Assembly: GCF_015476115.1 (NCBI RefSeq)
Contig: NZ_CP064295.1
Span: 1,048,001-1,112,000, forward strand
Reading direction: 5' to 3'
DNA length: 64,000 bases
Origin: Aegicerativicinus sediminis
Lineage (GTDB): Bacteria > Bacteroidota > Bacteroidia > Flavobacteriales > Flavobacteriaceae
Program-made: the position numbers and the translations under genes
Shown here: positions 9,579 through 17,187 of the stretch, in pieces
Layout of the letters: the number at the start of each line of letters is the position of its first letter
How positions within the stretch are numbered: the first letter of the stretch is position 1
Notes under the pieces: model-generated
The model's database searches: none
Seen by the model: the letters and a program-made list of their open reading frames with translations, nothing else
Told to the model about the DNA's origin: nothing

Positions 9579-9794
9579 ACGTTTAAGTTTAATTGATATA
9601 CCTAAAAACAATCCGACCGACCCAAAAATAATTGCAAACCATATATTATCAATGAAAAGTCCTGGTGGTGGTGGGGGTCCACAAGGTGTCGTAGGGCAAG
9701 GAAATGGAGGATTTTGTGGGAAAAAATTTCCAACATAAGCTGTGGTTATGACAATGGTCAATAGAAAGTTCCTTTTTAAATTCATTTTGGGCAA
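9567..9794 (-). CDS. small proline-rich membrane protein, function unknown
   Basis: A 75-residue protein with a basic N-terminus and a hydrophobic signal (LKRNFLLTIVITTAYVG), a short Pro/Gly-rich middle with two Cys (CPTTPCGPPPPPG), then one membrane helix (WFAIIFGSVGLFLGISI) and a basic end. This layout of signal, PPPPPG spacer and C-terminal helix recurs in tiny Bacteroidetes proteins of unknown role, from memory. A second in-frame ATG (9785) could be the true start. The 3' end overlaps ribE by 12 bp on the opposite strand. It is convincing as a real gene because of its composition; nothing shows its role. Confidence 0.6.
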   Translation of the reverse strand: MPKMNLKRNFLLTIVITTAYVGNFFPQNPPFPCPTTPCGPPPPPGLFIDNIWFAIIFGSVGLFLGISIKLKRLKT

Positions 9795-10346
9795 CTAGAA
9801 TTTAATGGTCGCTAAAATATAAATTTTCTTTAAATTAATCCATGAAATGCACTTTTTATCGATAAAATGCATTTTTACTGTTTACGAGGGGATGTTATCA
9901 TAAAGTTCAAATATAGGGGTTTCCAACAAAAATAAATTCGGTTATCTGTTTTAAATTAAGCTTATCCTTCTGAATTTGTGCGAATTGACTTATCATTGGA
10001 ATTTCTGAACATTAGTGGGTTTAATGTTCATCTCAAATCATGTAAATGAATGCAACCAAAAGCATTAGTCTGATTATACAATATATTGATTATTAATTTT
10101 TTAGGCTCTAAAAATTTGAAATATATTCCCCTTTAAACATTTTTAATTACATTTTCCTTATTCCACAAAGTTCCAATCAATAATAAAACTAATCCAAAGC
10201 TATCCAAAATCTTAACCTCATTTTGCCCCATTAAATTTAATTAGGTCTAATTTCACTTCATAGAGCCTATAAATATTTAAGTTGACCTGAAAGTGCAGAT
10301 TTACCGTATTTTCATTTTTTGTTAATTAGCATATACATTGCAAACT
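9795..10346. other. 551-bp AT-rich intergenic region with one palindrome
   Basis: I see no supported gene here. The only clear structure is a near-perfect palindrome at 9845-9874: AAATGCA, a CT bulge, TTTTATC, then GATAAAA TGCATTT. It has essentially no loop, so it looks like a protein-binding site or cruciform more than a terminator, although five T residues follow on the plus strand. The remainder is AT-rich and without open frames of note. Confidence 0.6.
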
Positions 10347-10742
10347 ATGGAATATCTATTTGTCTATGGCACACTTAGGAGCCATTTCAATAACGACATG
10401 GCCAAATTTCTACGCGCACATGCCAAATTTATTTCAAATGCAGTAACTAATGGAAGTCTTTATCTTATTGGTTGGTTCCCCGGTTTTATACCTTGTGCGT
10501 TAGAGAACCATAAAGTAATTGGTGAGGTTTATGCTTTTACTAAAGAATCAGAAGCATTTAAAACCCTAGACTCTTATGAGGGTTACGACCCAAATTTAAA
10601 TACAGGTGAATTCCTAAGAACAAAAACAAAAGTTTTTTTAAGCAACGGTAAATCCAAAAACTGTTGGGTTTACGTATATAATTCAAAGGTTGATCAGAAA
10701 TCTAAAATCATTTCTGGAGATTTCCTTAAACATAATATTTAG
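10347..10742 (+). CDS. gamma-glutamylcyclotransferase-family protein (AIG2/YtfP-like)
   Basis: The N-terminus MEYLFVYGTLRS carries the YGTLR substrate-binding motif of the gamma-glutamylcyclotransferase/AIG2 fold. The middle has VIGEVYAFTKE and LDSYEGYDP; the Glu in the SYEGY block is the expected catalytic acid. The protein has about 131 residues, usual for the bacterial YtfP type. These proteins cyclise gamma-glutamyl amines or repair side products; the real substrate is unknown. I chose the ATG at 10347 over the TTG at 10338 because the family begins just before the YGTLR strand. It stands alone. Confidence 0.85.
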   Translation: MEYLFVYGTLRSHFNNDMAKFLRAHAKFISNAVTNGSLYLIGWFPGFIPCALENHKVIGEVYAFTKESEAFKTLDSYEGYDPNLNTGEFLRTKTKVFLSNGKSKNCWVYVYNSKVDQKSKIISGDFLKHNI

Positions 10743-10821
10743 CCTCATTCTCTTAACAAATTTTAACTAAGCTAGCAGTGAAAAAAGAGTTTTTGAGCAC
10801 AAATTACCGCTAATTTGGATG

Positions 10822-10829
10822 TATTTTTG
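10822..10829 (+). promoter_or_regulatory. -7 promoter box upstream of the 92-aa membrane protein
   Basis: TATTTTTG matches TAnnTTTG. A TTG at 10793-10795 lies 26 bp upstream, slightly farther than the usual 17-23. The leader to the start codon at 10918 would be about 80 nt. Confidence 0.35.
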
Positions 10830-10917
10830 TTTAATATTTATGGAAATAATCTCCACAAGTTTCTTGGATACCTTTTTGCCCCCAGCAACTATTCAAAAAA
10901 TATTATTTAATTAACAT

Positions 10918-11196
10918 ATGGATCAATTGCCCTTACTATGGGTGTCTGGCGCCCTCATCGCCGGAATCGTAGGTTCCTTTCACAAAATCGGATTTTGGAA
11001 AGCCTTTTTCGCCGCATTGCTCCTAAGCTTTCCTATTGGAATTGTAATTACAATGACATACAAACCAAAGGAAATTTCGGAGGATGGAATTGAAGAAAAT
11101 CATTATTCAGACGACACTTCACCATTAGGTGAATCACTTGAAGTTGATAAGCCTATATTGGCCACTTCAGAACTTCAAAGAATGGAACAAATTTAG
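10918..11196 (+). CDS. small membrane protein, unknown function
   Basis: The 92-residue product has two short hydrophobic helices in its first 45 residues (LPLLWVSGALIAGIVGS and AFFAALLLSFPIGIVITM) joined by a short polar turn, then an acidic soluble tail rich in Glu, Asp and Ser. I do not recognise a family. It is a plausible inner-membrane protein because it has a -7 box upstream and a clean terminator downstream. Confidence 0.6.
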   Translation: MDQLPLLWVSGALIAGIVGSFHKIGFWKAFFAALLLSFPIGIVITMTYKPKEISEDGIEENHYSDDTSPLGESLEVDKPILATSELQRMEQI

Positions 11197-11222
11197 TTAG
11201 TACGTTGTTATTTTAATCTAGG

Positions 11223-11252
11223 GAGCCTATATATAATGTATAGGCTTTTTTA
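11223..11252 (+). terminator. intrinsic terminator after the 92-aa membrane protein
   Basis: A perfect 8-bp stem AGCCTATA/TATAGGCT (11224-11231 with 11239-11246) with a 7-nt loop is followed by six T residues. Confidence 0.8.
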
Positions 11253-11324
11253 TTTCCATATAAAGAAGTTTAACAAAACGGGATTTGTGTAACAAAAGTC
11301 ACAATTTTTCTATTTGGAGTAGGT

Positions 11325-11332
11325 TAAATTTG
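11325..11332 (+). promoter_or_regulatory. -7 promoter box of the MBL-rhodanese gene
   Basis: TAAATTTG matches TAnnTTTG, 23 bp upstream of the start codon. No TTG box is seen at 17-23 bp spacing. Confidence 0.45.
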
Positions 11333-11355
11333 GACATTATTAATTTCTAAGTCTT

Positions 11356-12771
11356 ATGAAAGTAGAACAAATTTATACCGGATGTTTAGCCCATGCTGCT
11401 TATTACATAGAAAGCAAGGGAGAAGCTGCAGTTTTTGACCCGCTTAGAGAAGTACACCCATATATTGAAAGGGCAGAGAAAGATGATGCCAAAATAAAAT
11501 ATGTTTTTGAAACCCATTTCCATGCCGATTTTGTAAGTGGCCATCTCGACCTTAGAAAAAAAACAGGAGCCAAAATTGTTTTCGGTCCAAATGCAAAACC
11601 AAGTTACGAAGCCACCATCGCAGAGGATGGACAAATATTTGAAATTGGTGAATATAAGATAAAAGTGATACATACACCTGGCCATACCATGGAAAGCACT
11701 ACTTATCTTTTAATTGATGAAAATGGGAAGGAACATGGAATTATCACGGGAGATACACTATTTATTGGCGATGTAGGAAGGCCAGATTTAGCCCAGCACG
11801 TAGTGTCAGACTTAACTGAGGAGAAACTTGCCGCTACTTTATATGATTCTCTCCGCAATAAAATAATGCCATTATCGGATGACTTAATAGTATATCCCAA
11901 CCATGGCGCGGGATCTGCCTGCGGCAAGAAAATGAGCACTGAAACCACCGATACTTTAGGTAATCAGAAAAAAACAAATTATGCCTTAAGGCCAGACATG
12001 ACTAAGGAAGAATTTGTAAAAGAATTATTGGAAGGCCTTACCGCTCCTCCTGGATATTTCCCTCAAAACGTACTAATGAATATCCAAGGTTATGAGAGCT
12101 TCGATACTATTTTGAAAAAGGGTATACACGCCTTAACACCACAAGAGTTTGAAATTGCTGCCAACGAAACAAACGCACTTGTCTTAGATACCAGAAATGA
12201 TGATTTATTTGCATTAGGGTTTATCCCGAACAGCATAAATATTGGTTTAGAAAACAATTTTGCTCCCTGGGTAGGTGAAATGGTTCCTGATGTTAAACAG
12301 CCTATTCTGCTTGTAACTGATCCTGGCAGAGAAGAAGAGTCTATTACTAGGTTGGCAAGAGTTGGCTACGACAATACTTTGGGGTATCTAGAAGGTGGAA
12401 TTGAAAATTGGAAAAAATCTGGAAGGGAAATAGATACTGTCAATAGGATAACCCCTGAAGAATTGGAATACAGATTTAAGAATGAGGACATCATGTTATT
12501 TGATGTTAGAAAATATAGTGAGTTCCATTCGGAACATGTGTTGGGAGCTGAAAATATTCCATTGAATCAGATCAATCAATATCTATCCATTTTCCCAAAA
12601 GATCGTCCCTTTATTTTACACTGCCAAGGCGGCTATAGAAGTATGATTGCAGCTTCTATTTTAAAACAAAGGGGATGGGACAATTTTGTGGACGTTGAAG
12701 GAGGATTCGACGAAATTAAGAATACATCCATACATGTAACGGAATATATATGCCCAACAACACTGTTATAA
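11356..12771 (+). CDS. metallo-beta-lactamase/rhodanese fusion (persulfide-dioxygenase-like)
   Basis: The N-terminal 240 residues are a metallo-beta-lactamase domain with THFHADFVSGH (about 54), TPGHTMEST (about 108), GDTLFIGDVGRPDL (about 132) and the family block VYPNHGAGSACG. This arrangement is that of ETHE1-like persulfide dioxygenases, which oxidise glutathione-type persulfides to sulfite. Two rhodanese modules follow. The first (about 270-350) has VTDPGR in place of the catalytic Cys loop and looks inactive. The second (about 375-455) has an intact Cys loop HCQGGYRS. The protein ends in a lone Cys-containing tail (ICPTTLL). It is a monocistronic cytosolic gene between two terminators, probably for sulfide or persulfide detoxification. 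Confidence 0.9.
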   Translation: MKVEQIYTGCLAHAAYYIESKGEAAVFDPLREVHPYIERAEKDDAKIKYVFETHFHADFVSGHLDLRKKTGAKIVFGPNAKPSYEATIAEDGQIFEIGEYKIKVIHTPGHTMESTTYLLIDENGKEHGIITGDTLFIGDVGRPDLAQHVVSDLTEEKLAATLYDSLRNKIMPLSDDLIVYPNHGAGSACGKKMSTETTDTLGNQKKTNYALRPDMTKEEFVKELLEGLTAPPGYFPQNVLMNIQGYESFDTILKKGIHALTPQEFEIAANETNALVLDTRNDDLFALGFIPNSINIGLENNFAPWVGEMVPDVKQPILLVTDPGREEESITRLARVGYDNTLGYLEGGIENWKKSGREIDTVNRITPEELEYRFKNEDIMLFDVRKYSEFHSEHVLGAENIPLNQINQYLSIFPKDRPFILHCQGGYRSMIAASILKQRGWDNFVDVEGGFDEIKNTSIHVTEYICPTTLL

Positions 12772-12860
12772 TTTGTGAAATAATTTTTTAAACATAGTTA
12801 ATTAGGATAAAGTTAGATTAGGTTGGTTTATACTTCGTTAGATGTATAAATTGGATTGGA

Positions 12861-12889
12861 AAAAGAGGGTGAATTCACCCTCTTTTTTT
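12861..12889 (+). terminator. intrinsic terminator after the MBL-rhodanese gene
   Basis: A perfect 26-bp palindrome (12861-12886) with core AGAGGGTGAA/TTCACCCTCT is followed by T residues. It could end transcription in both directions because the left side is A-rich. Confidence 0.85.
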
Positions 12890-12927
12890 CATTGACTTTT
12901 GTCACAAATTAACTTTTTCACTCAAAA

Positions 12928-12935
12928 TACCTTTG
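12928..12935 (+). promoter_or_regulatory. -7 promoter box of the DUF2490 gene
   Basis: TACCTTTG matches TAnnTTTG and lies 23 bp before the ATG at 12959. A TTG at 12899-12901 is 26 bp upstream. The box supports the ATG at 12959 over the TTG at 12899, which would lie upstream of the promoter. Confidence 0.5.
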
Positions 12936-12958
12936 TTCTTTCTTCAAAGGATTTCAAA

Positions 12959-13777
12959 ATGAAAGCTCCAAAAAACACAAAATTCAGCATCTCTGAACAC
13001 TTTCAACGTTTCTTTAGATACGAAAAAAACTACAACAATCTTAGGAACCATGCCTATGGTTCTCTCCTTGTTCTTATCTTGAGCCTCTCGAATACCTCCC
13101 TGGCTCAGGAACAAACAATCAGCTCCTTTAGCTCATGGAATACTATTACTTTCACTGGGAAACTCAATAGCCATTGGACGGTTGCTGGGGAATTAAACTT
13201 AAGGCGTACGGAATTCTCTTCGGAATGGCAACAAATAGTTGCACGACCATATTTTGATTTCAAATTACTTGAAGGATTGGTAGGCACTTTTGGATTTAGT
13301 TATGTCAGAAACTTTCATTGCTCAGAATACAGTGTGCCCATTGATGCTACAGAAAATAACCTTTGGCAACAAATGCTTTGGACGCATAAACTACCCAAAT
13401 CCTCACTCAGCCATCGATTACGTTTTGAAGAACGATTTATAGATAAAATAATTAATACAAATGGCGATCTAAGTTTTCAAGGCACCAAATATGTAAGTAG
13501 AATTAGGTATAGGGCGACATTATATATTCCCCTGAAGAAGTTCAAAAATAAACAGTCGCTAACATTTGTGGCCTATGACGAATTATTCTTCACTTTCGAA
13601 GATGGAAAACTACCGGAAACTTTAGAACAAAACTGGGTGTTCGCAGGTTTAAGCTATAAATTGAATGATCGATGCAGCCTAAAAAGTGGGTACAACTACA
13701 CTCACAATGAATCAAGGAATAATTTAGTGCTTGACAACCATATTTGGTCAACATTTTTAAACTACCAATTGTTTTAA
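12959..13777 (+). CDS. DUF2490 outer-membrane beta-barrel-like protein
   Basis: The mature region begins QEQTISSFSSWNTITFTGKLNSHWTVAGELNLRR and continues with alternating amphipathic strands, RPYFDF, RLRFEERF, RIRYRA and a C-terminal aromatic strand ending YQLF. This is the pattern of DUF2490 proteins, predicted outer-membrane barrels of unknown role. The signal region is unusually long: a basic 35-residue head, then LLVLILSLSNTSLAQ. The start is set at 12959 because a -7 box lies between it and the TTG at 12899. It is convergent with the HAD gene (4 bp). Confidence 0.75.
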   Translation: MKAPKNTKFSISEHFQRFFRYEKNYNNLRNHAYGSLLVLILSLSNTSLAQEQTISSFSSWNTITFTGKLNSHWTVAGELNLRRTEFSSEWQQIVARPYFDFKLLEGLVGTFGFSYVRNFHCSEYSVPIDATENNLWQQMLWTHKLPKSSLSHRLRFEERFIDKIINTNGDLSFQGTKYVSRIRYRATLYIPLKKFKNKQSLTFVAYDELFFTFEDGKLPETLEQNWVFAGLSYKLNDRCSLKSGYNYTHNESRNNLVLDNHIWSTFLNYQLF

Positions 13778-13781
13778 ACAA

Positions 13782-14447
13782 TTATTTATAAACTAAGCAG
13801 GAATCGCTGAAATCCTTTATAAAACCATAAACATTTGGTAGATGCCCAAATTCATTAACCTGGTGCGTGGTAGTAACCACTACTGTTTTTGCTCCAGAAT
13901 TTAAGGCCGCCGTTGCACCAATTACCGAATCTTCAAAAATCAAGCAATCTGTTGGTTTCACCTCCAGTTCTTCCATAATTTTCACATAAATTTCTGGATC
14001 TGGTTTTCCTCTTTTTACATCTGTCGAGTCCTTTATCACTTTAAATAAAGATCTAATGTTAAGGTTATCTAGGACAAAATCGATATTCTCAGGAGGTGCT
14101 GCGGAGCCTATGGCTATAGGCATTTGATTTAAATTTAGGTAGTCTAAATAAACCGACAATCCATCCAAAAGTGCTAAGGAGTCCTTATAGATTTCCCTAT
14201 ACCTAGCTTCCTTATCAAAGGCATGAAATTTTCGTTCCTCTGGTGTAAAACGATTTCCGAATAAGCGCTCCATAATCTCCTCATTTATCCCATGAATCTG
14301 TTCCATAACCTCTTCAATTGTAAAATGAAGGCCTAATTCTTTTAATTTTTTTTGCCATGCTCGGTGGTGTACCATCATATTGTCGATCATGGTTCCATCC
14401 ATATCAAAAATTACCGCTTTATAGGTGAGTGACCTTAAGTTTAACAT
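13782..14447 (-). CDS. HAD-superfamily phosphatase (beta-phosphoglucomutase-like)
   Basis: The 221 residues show all four HAD motifs: FDMDGTMID (nucleophile Asp, about 14), the Ser of IGSAAPP (about 113), the Lys of KRGKPDPE (about 143) and the acidic FEDSVIGATAA (about 170). The helical cap between motifs I and II is of the subfamily IA, beta-phosphoglucomutase or phosphoglycolate phosphatase type. It lies 14 bp after the pyruvate kinase-like gene and is probably co-transcribed. The substrate is not deducible; a sugar phosphate or a repair phosphatase role is likely. Confidence 0.88.
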   Translation of the reverse strand: MLNLRSLTYKAVIFDMDGTMIDNMMVHHRAWQKKLKELGLHFTIEEVMEQIHGINEEIMERLFGNRFTPEERKFHAFDKEARYREIYKDSLALLDGLSVYLDYLNLNQMPIAIGSAAPPENIDFVLDNLNIRSLFKVIKDSTDVKRGKPDPEIYVKIMEELEVKPTDCLIFEDSVIGATAALNSGAKTVVVTTTHQVNEFGHLPNVYGFIKDFSDSCLVYK

Positions 14448-14461
14448 GGTAGTGAAAAAAA

Positions 14462-16000
14462 TTATATTTCTAATTGAGGTAGGGAACCAAACAACGACTC
14501 CGTTGATCTCTTTGCAATATTCAAGGCTCTAAGTGAATTCTTCTTTTTAAACATATGTGGTTCCATTCGATTTAAAATATCGGAAAGGGTCTTAATTGCC
14601 TCATTGATGTAAGGTCCTTTATTCAACATGATACATTCAGCATGCGCACCCATAGAGGCATCGCTGATTTCCGCTCTGGTCGGAATACCAGTCTTAGCCA
14701 AATTATTAAGCACTTGGGTTGCCCAAATAACAGGAATATGTGCCGCCTCACAGATCCATAAGATCTGGTTTTGAACTTCAGAAATACGTTCAAATCCAAT
14801 TTCTGCAGCTAGGTCTCCTCGTGCAATCATAACACCAATTCTAGGATGTTTCATACCTTCCAACAATATTTCGGGTAAATGCTCGAATGATTCCTTGTTC
14901 TCAATTTTAAATACAACGCCTATATCTTTAGCATTGTATTCCTCTAAACGCTCATATAAATAGGCAACATCTGATGGAGTCCTCACAAAGGAATAACCTA
15001 CAATATCAGCGTATTGGCAAACGAAAGGAAGATTTGAAACATCATCTGCAGTAAGCGCAGGTAGATTTAATTGGGTATTCGGCAAGTTGATGCCTTTTTG
15101 TGATGAAATTTTAGATTTATAGGTTGCTGTTATCTCCAATTCAACATCTGTATCATTTCTACCAACAACTTTAGATTTTATCATTCCATCATCGAAAAGA
15201 ACCTCGTCACCTATTTTTAAATCGTTAATAATCAAGGGGAGCAAGACCTCAATTTCAGCCTTTTCTAACTGAACATTATCTTCTGAAAACTTGGAACGTT
15301 TTCCTAAAGTTTTCCGTTTAGTTAAGATTATATGCTCCCCCTGTCTTATCCGGATAGAATTTTTAATTCCACCTTTCTTTTTCTTGATGGCAATTTCTGA
15401 AGTCCTAATTTTTGGACCTGCTAAATCCATATAGATTTTTATATCTAATCGGTTTTCTTGATTTATCTTCTTTACAAAATGGACCATCTTAGCCCAATCC
15501 TCCTTTCGGCCATGCCCCAAGTTGATCCTTGCTATACCCATTCCGTTCTCGGCCATTTGTAAAATGATCCGTTTGTCTATTGCAGCCTCATCTGGGAGGG
15601 TAACCATAATTTCTGCAGAACGCTTTTTTTGAGACCTGTCGAATAATCGACGCGTATTTCGTTTTATGCGTTTTTTACTCCGTTTATAACCAACAATTTC
15701 AACAGCGGGTTCACTTTTAGTTTCCAGACCTTGTATTAACTTTAAATTCTTAACCACATGGTAAAGATTGCTGTAAACATAACCTTCCGAAGTACGTAAT
15801 GAGGAGACTCCTAATTCTGATAATTCGTCATGATATTTCCGGAAATCGAAACATCGTAGAATTAAATATCGCATCAGGTTTTTAGCACTCAGTCTATATT
15901 TGTCATGAACCCGGCTCGCATAATCATCAATTTTATTCTCTTCCTTTTCGATTATTTCAAGGATATTGCTAAGCTCATTATATAGCTGGACTATTTTCAT
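14462..16000 (-). CDS. atypical pyruvate kinase-like protein
   Basis: The 512-residue protein has a roughly 130-residue N-terminal extension, rich in charged helices, that canonical pyruvate kinases lack. The barrel follows: EIMVTLPDEAAID, MGIARINLGHG (about 175), YMDLAGPKIRT, FDDGMIKSKV, then the active-site signature VVFKIENKES (about 365), IARGDLAAEIG, and WATQVLNNL-PTRAEISDAS. The usual C-terminal effector domain is absent: the protein ends soon after the barrel. The metal and phosphate residues of the KIEN and ARGDL blocks look conserved, so activity is possible. A terminator-like hairpin lies in the leader just upstream of the start (16021-16048). It is followed by a HAD phosphatase gene. 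Confidence 0.82.
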   Translation of the reverse strand: MKIVQLYNELSNILEIIEKEENKIDDYASRVHDKYRLSAKNLMRYLILRCFDFRKYHDELSELGVSSLRTSEGYVYSNLYHVVKNLKLIQGLETKSEPAVEIVGYKRSKKRIKRNTRRLFDRSQKKRSAEIMVTLPDEAAIDKRIILQMAENGMGIARINLGHGRKEDWAKMVHFVKKINQENRLDIKIYMDLAGPKIRTSEIAIKKKKGGIKNSIRIRQGEHIILTKRKTLGKRSKFSEDNVQLEKAEIEVLLPLIINDLKIGDEVLFDDGMIKSKVVGRNDTDVELEITATYKSKISSQKGINLPNTQLNLPALTADDVSNLPFVCQYADIVGYSFVRTPSDVAYLYERLEEYNAKDIGVVFKIENKESFEHLPEILLEGMKHPRIGVMIARGDLAAEIGFERISEVQNQILWICEAAHIPVIWATQVLNNLAKTGIPTRAEISDASMGAHAECIMLNKGPYINEAIKTLSDILNRMEPHMFKKKNSLRALNIAKRSTESLFGSLPQLEI

Positions 16001-16012
16001 TTTATTTATTAC

Positions 16013-16048
16013 TTAAAAACAAAACCTCCCGCTTTTTGGGCGAGAGGC
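16013..16048 (-). promoter_or_regulatory. terminator-like hairpin in the pyruvate kinase leader
   Basis: On the minus strand the arms CCTCTCGC and GCGGGAGG form 8 pairs (one G-T) around a 7-nt loop, followed by TTTTGTTTTT. It lies between about 12 and 48 nt before the start codon. Because the next gene upstream is divergent, the only minus-strand transcript passing here should be the leader of the pyruvate kinase gene. A second small stem (TAGGC/GCCTA) lies just 5' of it. The arrangement suggests transcription attenuation. Confidence 0.5.
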
Positions 16049-16232
16049 TAGGCTTATTTTGTGCCTATTACGAAAAAAGTTCTTCAATTTAATCTAATTA
16101 ATTGAACGGAACAAATATCTAACCCCTAAACCTTACAAAAAACTTAATTCTATAAATTATTATCTTTAATCTCTCCACTTCAGAAATTTAATTACAATAG
16201 CCTTTTAATTTGAAAACCCAAAACCATTTGAA

Positions 16233-16838
16233 ATGAAGCATACAACCTTACTTTTGCTAGCCACCCTCATATACTGTCCCTTTATGAGTTCATTCGCATC
16301 AAATTTTCAATTTCATAAAAGTGATTCAACAAAACAGGCCATAGAAGAATTGAATAAAAAATTAGCATTAGATTTTTATCATGATTTATGGACGACCGAC
16401 AATACCGATAATTACAAAAAGTACCTGGCCGATGAATATGTAGCACATGATATTGGGGACCGTAAAAATGTTCTAGAACCTGCAATTGAGCAAAAAATAG
16501 TGGCCGACAGGTTTTGGGATAACGGAAAGATGGATTTTCAACTTGATTATCAAATTGCAGAGGGAGATCTTGTAGCCACACGTTGGACATGGAATTATAA
16601 ACCAGAAACATTGATGGGGAAATTTATGTTTGGAGAAACATCAATTCCAATAATCAATGTTTTCCGTATTAAGGACAACAAAATTGTCGAGCTATGGAAC
16701 CATAGACATGATATAGATACTGGCATGACCAAAATCTTCACTTTAAAAGGTCTGGCCATGGGACTATTAATTGCTCTATTACCAACTATTATAGTCTTTC
16801 GTCAACGAAAAACAATTAAACGTCTAAGACGTGGATAA
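16233..16838 (+). CDS. SnoaL-like protein with signal peptide and C-terminal membrane anchor
   Basis: The protein has 201 residues. It has a signal peptide (KHTTLLLLATLIYCPFMSSFAS), a SnoaL/NTF2-like domain (about 40-165; YHDLWTTDNTDNYKKYLADEYVAHDIG, then VATRWTWNYKPETLMG and FRIKDNKIVELWNHRHD), and a C-terminal helix (GLAMGLLIALLPTIIVF) with a basic end. The fold binds small hydrophobic ligands or catalyses ring closures; the ligand is unknown. The C-terminal anchor would place the domain on the outer side of the inner membrane. A near-consensus -7 box TATCTTTA lies at 16161-16168. Monocistronic. Confidence 0.75.
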   Translation: MKHTTLLLLATLIYCPFMSSFASNFQFHKSDSTKQAIEELNKKLALDFYHDLWTTDNTDNYKKYLADEYVAHDIGDRKNVLEPAIEQKIVADRFWDNGKMDFQLDYQIAEGDLVATRWTWNYKPETLMGKFMFGETSIPIINVFRIKDNKIVELWNHRHDIDTGMTKIFTLKGLAMGLLIALLPTIIVFRQRKTIKRLRRG

Positions 16839-16914
16839 AATGATTATTATCACATAATCTTTCACTTTAATCCACTAATTTTAAGTTTACTAAACATTTT
16901 AAATATTCCTCTTT

Positions 16915-17115
16915 ATGAAAAAGAATATGGGTACTACCGACAAAGCCATCAGATTGATAGTGGCTGCAATCATTTTAATCCTTTATATCAACGGATCTAT
17001 TAGTGGTGTTTTAGGCATTGTTTTGCTCGTATTGGCGATCGTTTTCGCAATTACAAGTTTTATAAGCTTTTGCCCACTTTATAAACCATTCGGTATTAAT
17101 ACGAATAAAAAGTAA
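16915..17115 (+). CDS. DUF2892 small membrane protein
   Basis: The 66-residue protein has MGTTDKAIRLIVAAIILILY, a turn, then a second helix VLLVLAIVFAITSFISFCPLYKPFGI. The conserved FCPLYKPFGI end is the hallmark of DUF2892, the family that also forms the membrane part of YgaP rhodaneses. Two membrane helices and one Cys. Its role is unknown; association with sulfur transfer is known for some relatives but not shown here. Confidence 0.88.
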   Translation: MKKNMGTTDKAIRLIVAAIILILYINGSISGVLGIVLLVLAIVFAITSFISFCPLYKPFGINTNKK

Positions 17116-17187
17116 ACCGTCTTTTAAGGATTTTAAAAAGAATTTTTTACGATTGGTATTTCCTCAAATTGGATTAACTTGTGTTTT

